A stretch of DNA of 35,928 nt from an uncultured Lachnospiraceae bacterium (GTDB lineage Bacteria; Bacillota; Clostridia; Lachnospirales; Lachnospiraceae), in contig CATLBW010000017.1 in assembly GCA_949879775.1 (NCBI GenBank), forward strand, positions 1 through 35,928, read 5' to 3'. Positions 34,880 to 35,928 of the stretch are shown in pieces. Position numbers and translations under genes: made by a program. The notes under the pieces are model-generated. The model made no database searches. It was not told the DNA's origin and worked only from the letters and a program-made list of their open reading frames with translations. Each line of letters opens with the position of its first letter. Within the stretch, counting starts at the first letter, position 1.

Positions 34880-35554
34880 TTAGATTTTGCGCGTTCCGCG
34901 GCAGCGCGGGAAATCGCTGCACCCATAAAACTCGCCGTACATCCCTTTGCGCCTCACCATCTCTGCGCCGCATTTCGGGCACAAAACCTCTGGCTGGCTA
35001 TTTTGCATCTGGCTTAGGATCTTTCCCAATTCCTCATAACACTTCTGGTTCATGGCACAATCCGCCAAGGCACGGTGGGCGCCCGCCGTACTGATATGAA
35101 AATAAGCTGCCACATCTGACAGCTTGTAATGGCACAGCCCTGGCAAACACTTCCTTGCCATATAGAGCGTGTCTATGTAATCATTTTCCACCCCAGCATC
35201 AAAGACACGCATAGATGCGCGGGAGATAAAATTCAAATCAAAGCTATGGATGTTGTGTCCCACTAAAATGTCATTGCCTGCAAATTGCAGGAATGCCCCC
35301 AGGGCATCGGCAAGCGCCGGCGCCCCCGCCACCATTTCATCGGTGATATGGTTGACCCTGGAAGCCGCTGCCGGGATATGCATCCCGGGGTCTACCAGTG
35401 TAGAAAATTCCTCCACAGCCTTGTGCCCCCGCACGCGGATGCCGGAGATTTCTATAATCTCGTCTGCATCCGGGCGGACGCCGGTAGTCTCCAAATCGAA
35501 GACCACATAATCGCTGATATATTGGTTCAAACGTTTTCCTCTGTTCCCTGTCAT
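34880..35554 (-). CDS. DEDDh 3'-5' exonuclease with C-terminal topoisomerase-type zinc finger
   Basis: A DnaQ-like exonuclease. Exo I is VVFDLETTG (D20, E22), Exo II is GHNIHSFDLNFI, and Exo III ends HRALADCAMN, with the histidine of the DEDDh group. The domain covers about residues 10-180. The C-terminus is a short C4 zinc segment, CPKCGAEMV...YGCSDFPRC, of the kind found at the end of type I topoisomerases. The start is set at 35554: GAGGG (35567-35563) lies 8 bases upstream, while the ATG at 35569 has a poor site. It precedes topB by 47 bases on the same strand. The pairing suggests processing of a topoisomerase-related DNA end, which is inference. Confidence 0.88.
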   Translation of the reverse strand: MTGNRGKRLNQYISDYVVFDLETTGVRPDADEIIEISGIRVRGHKAVEEFSTLVDPGMHIPAAASRVNHITDEMVAGAPALADALGAFLQFAGNDILVGHNIHSFDLNFISRASMRVFDAGVENDYIDTLYMARKCLPGLCHYKLSDVAAYFHISTAGAHRALADCAMNQKCYEELGKILSQMQNSQPEVLCPKCGAEMVRRKGMYGEFYGCSDFPRCRGTRKI

Positions 35555-35627
35555 GGCGATTGCCCTCATTTCTCTTATGATTTCACATTATAAAGGGCAA
35601 AGAGGATATTTGCAAGTTTCTTACAAC

Positions 35628-35928
35628 TTAAATTTCTGCTTCCAGCACATAAATCCGCGACTCAAAATCTGTGCAGGGCGTTTGGCCTTTTGTCACTTCC
35701 CCCGCCGTGGAATCTGTCGTGCAAAGCCCCAGGTTCATCAGTTCATCCCCGTAACAGCTTTTGCCGCTTGGGCTTACGCGATAACGCAAACCCGGCTCTA
35801 AGCCCTCCAGCCGCAGCCTGGTGAAACAGCCATTCACTGTATTCAATACCCTGTACCAGCCAATGATAGCCGTCCTCTTGTCCTCGCCCACTGCCATCCA
35901 CGCCATCCCAGTTCCGTCAACGGGGCTT
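35628..35928 (-). CDS. Alpha-galactosidase (GH36), C-terminal part only
   Basis: The frame is open at the window edge, so only the last ~99 residues are seen. The sequence GWYRVLNTVNGCFTRL, then LEGLEPGLRYRV and YGDELMNLGL, followed by DFESRIYVLEAE, matches the C-terminal beta domain of GH36 alpha-galactosidases. These hydrolyse alpha-1,6-galactosides such as melibiose and raffinose. The catalytic domain lies outside the window. Its stop is 73 bases upstream of the exonuclease start. This fits a plant-oligosaccharide-using gut bacterium. Confidence 0.85.
   Translation of the reverse strand, partial: SPVDGTGMAWMAVGEDKRTAIIGWYRVLNTVNGCFTRLRLEGLEPGLRYRVSPSGKSCYGDELMNLGLCTTDSTAGEVTKGQTPCTDFESRIYVLEAEI

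Overview
This window looks like a chromosomal segment from a spore-forming, probably motile, Gram-positive anaerobe of the Clostridia, most likely Lachnospiraceae. The pointers are the dipicolinate synthase pair dpaA/dpaB, a SpoIIID relic, a Firmicutes T-box leader on an archaeal/eukaryal-type proS, strong purine-rich ribosome binding sites, a methyl-accepting chemotaxis protein, and AAA-ATPase/PD-(D/E)XK proteins of a kind common in gut Lachnospiraceae. Most genes lie on the minus strand. There are no rRNA genes, tRNA genes or CRISPR arrays, and I see no intact insertion sequence.

Layout. 1-3400: a plus-strand agr-like regulatory unit (LytTR response regulator, GHKL membrane kinase) followed by a DUF3089 lipoprotein, preceded by a promoter and a direct-repeat operator. 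3340-3880: a small graveyard on the minus strand, with a frameshifted and deleted AAA-ATPase remnant and a truncated spoIIID. 4145-6060: a chemotaxis receptor with its own promoter, a leader hairpin and a terminator. 6100-8766: secA with its promoter. 8767-10050: a long stretch with no intact gene but with a near-consensus promoter and a distal terminator-like hairpin. 10051-11845: proS and its T-box. 11876-15915: a minus-strand run of sensor kinase, OmpR-type regulator, RluA-type pseudouridine synthase and AI-2E-family membrane protein. 16142-18448: two exported or anchored proteins of unknown role.

18569-20033: dpaA-dpaB, which make the spore-core chelator dipicolinate. 20082-22858: a 58-residue DUF3006-like protein, an odd sigma-factor-like protein lacking the DNA-recognition regions, a GNAT acetyltransferase, and an AAA-ATPase/nuclease family protein that has lost its Walker A segment. 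22889-25244: a divergent LysR regulator / MATE exporter pair. 25247-29037: a cluster of unrecognised proteins, including two full paralogues and one broken third copy of a family beginning with a GIGSVQ-type N-terminus. 29242-31330: a 28-bp perfect inverted repeat, a PD-(D/E)XK-like nuclease and an AAA15/OLD-like ATPase, together a candidate two-gene defence module. 31376-35928: an HD-GYP response regulator, topB, a DEDDh exonuclease with a topoisomerase-type zinc finger, and the 3' end of a GH36 alpha-galactosidase.

The best candidates for something undescribed are the ATPase + PD-(D/E)XK pair (29323-31207), the sigma-like protein without promoter-recognition regions (20305-21135), the paralogous cluster at 25247-29037, and the promoter-driven region without a gene at about 9030-9780. 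All functional calls come from reading motifs by eye; no database search was run.
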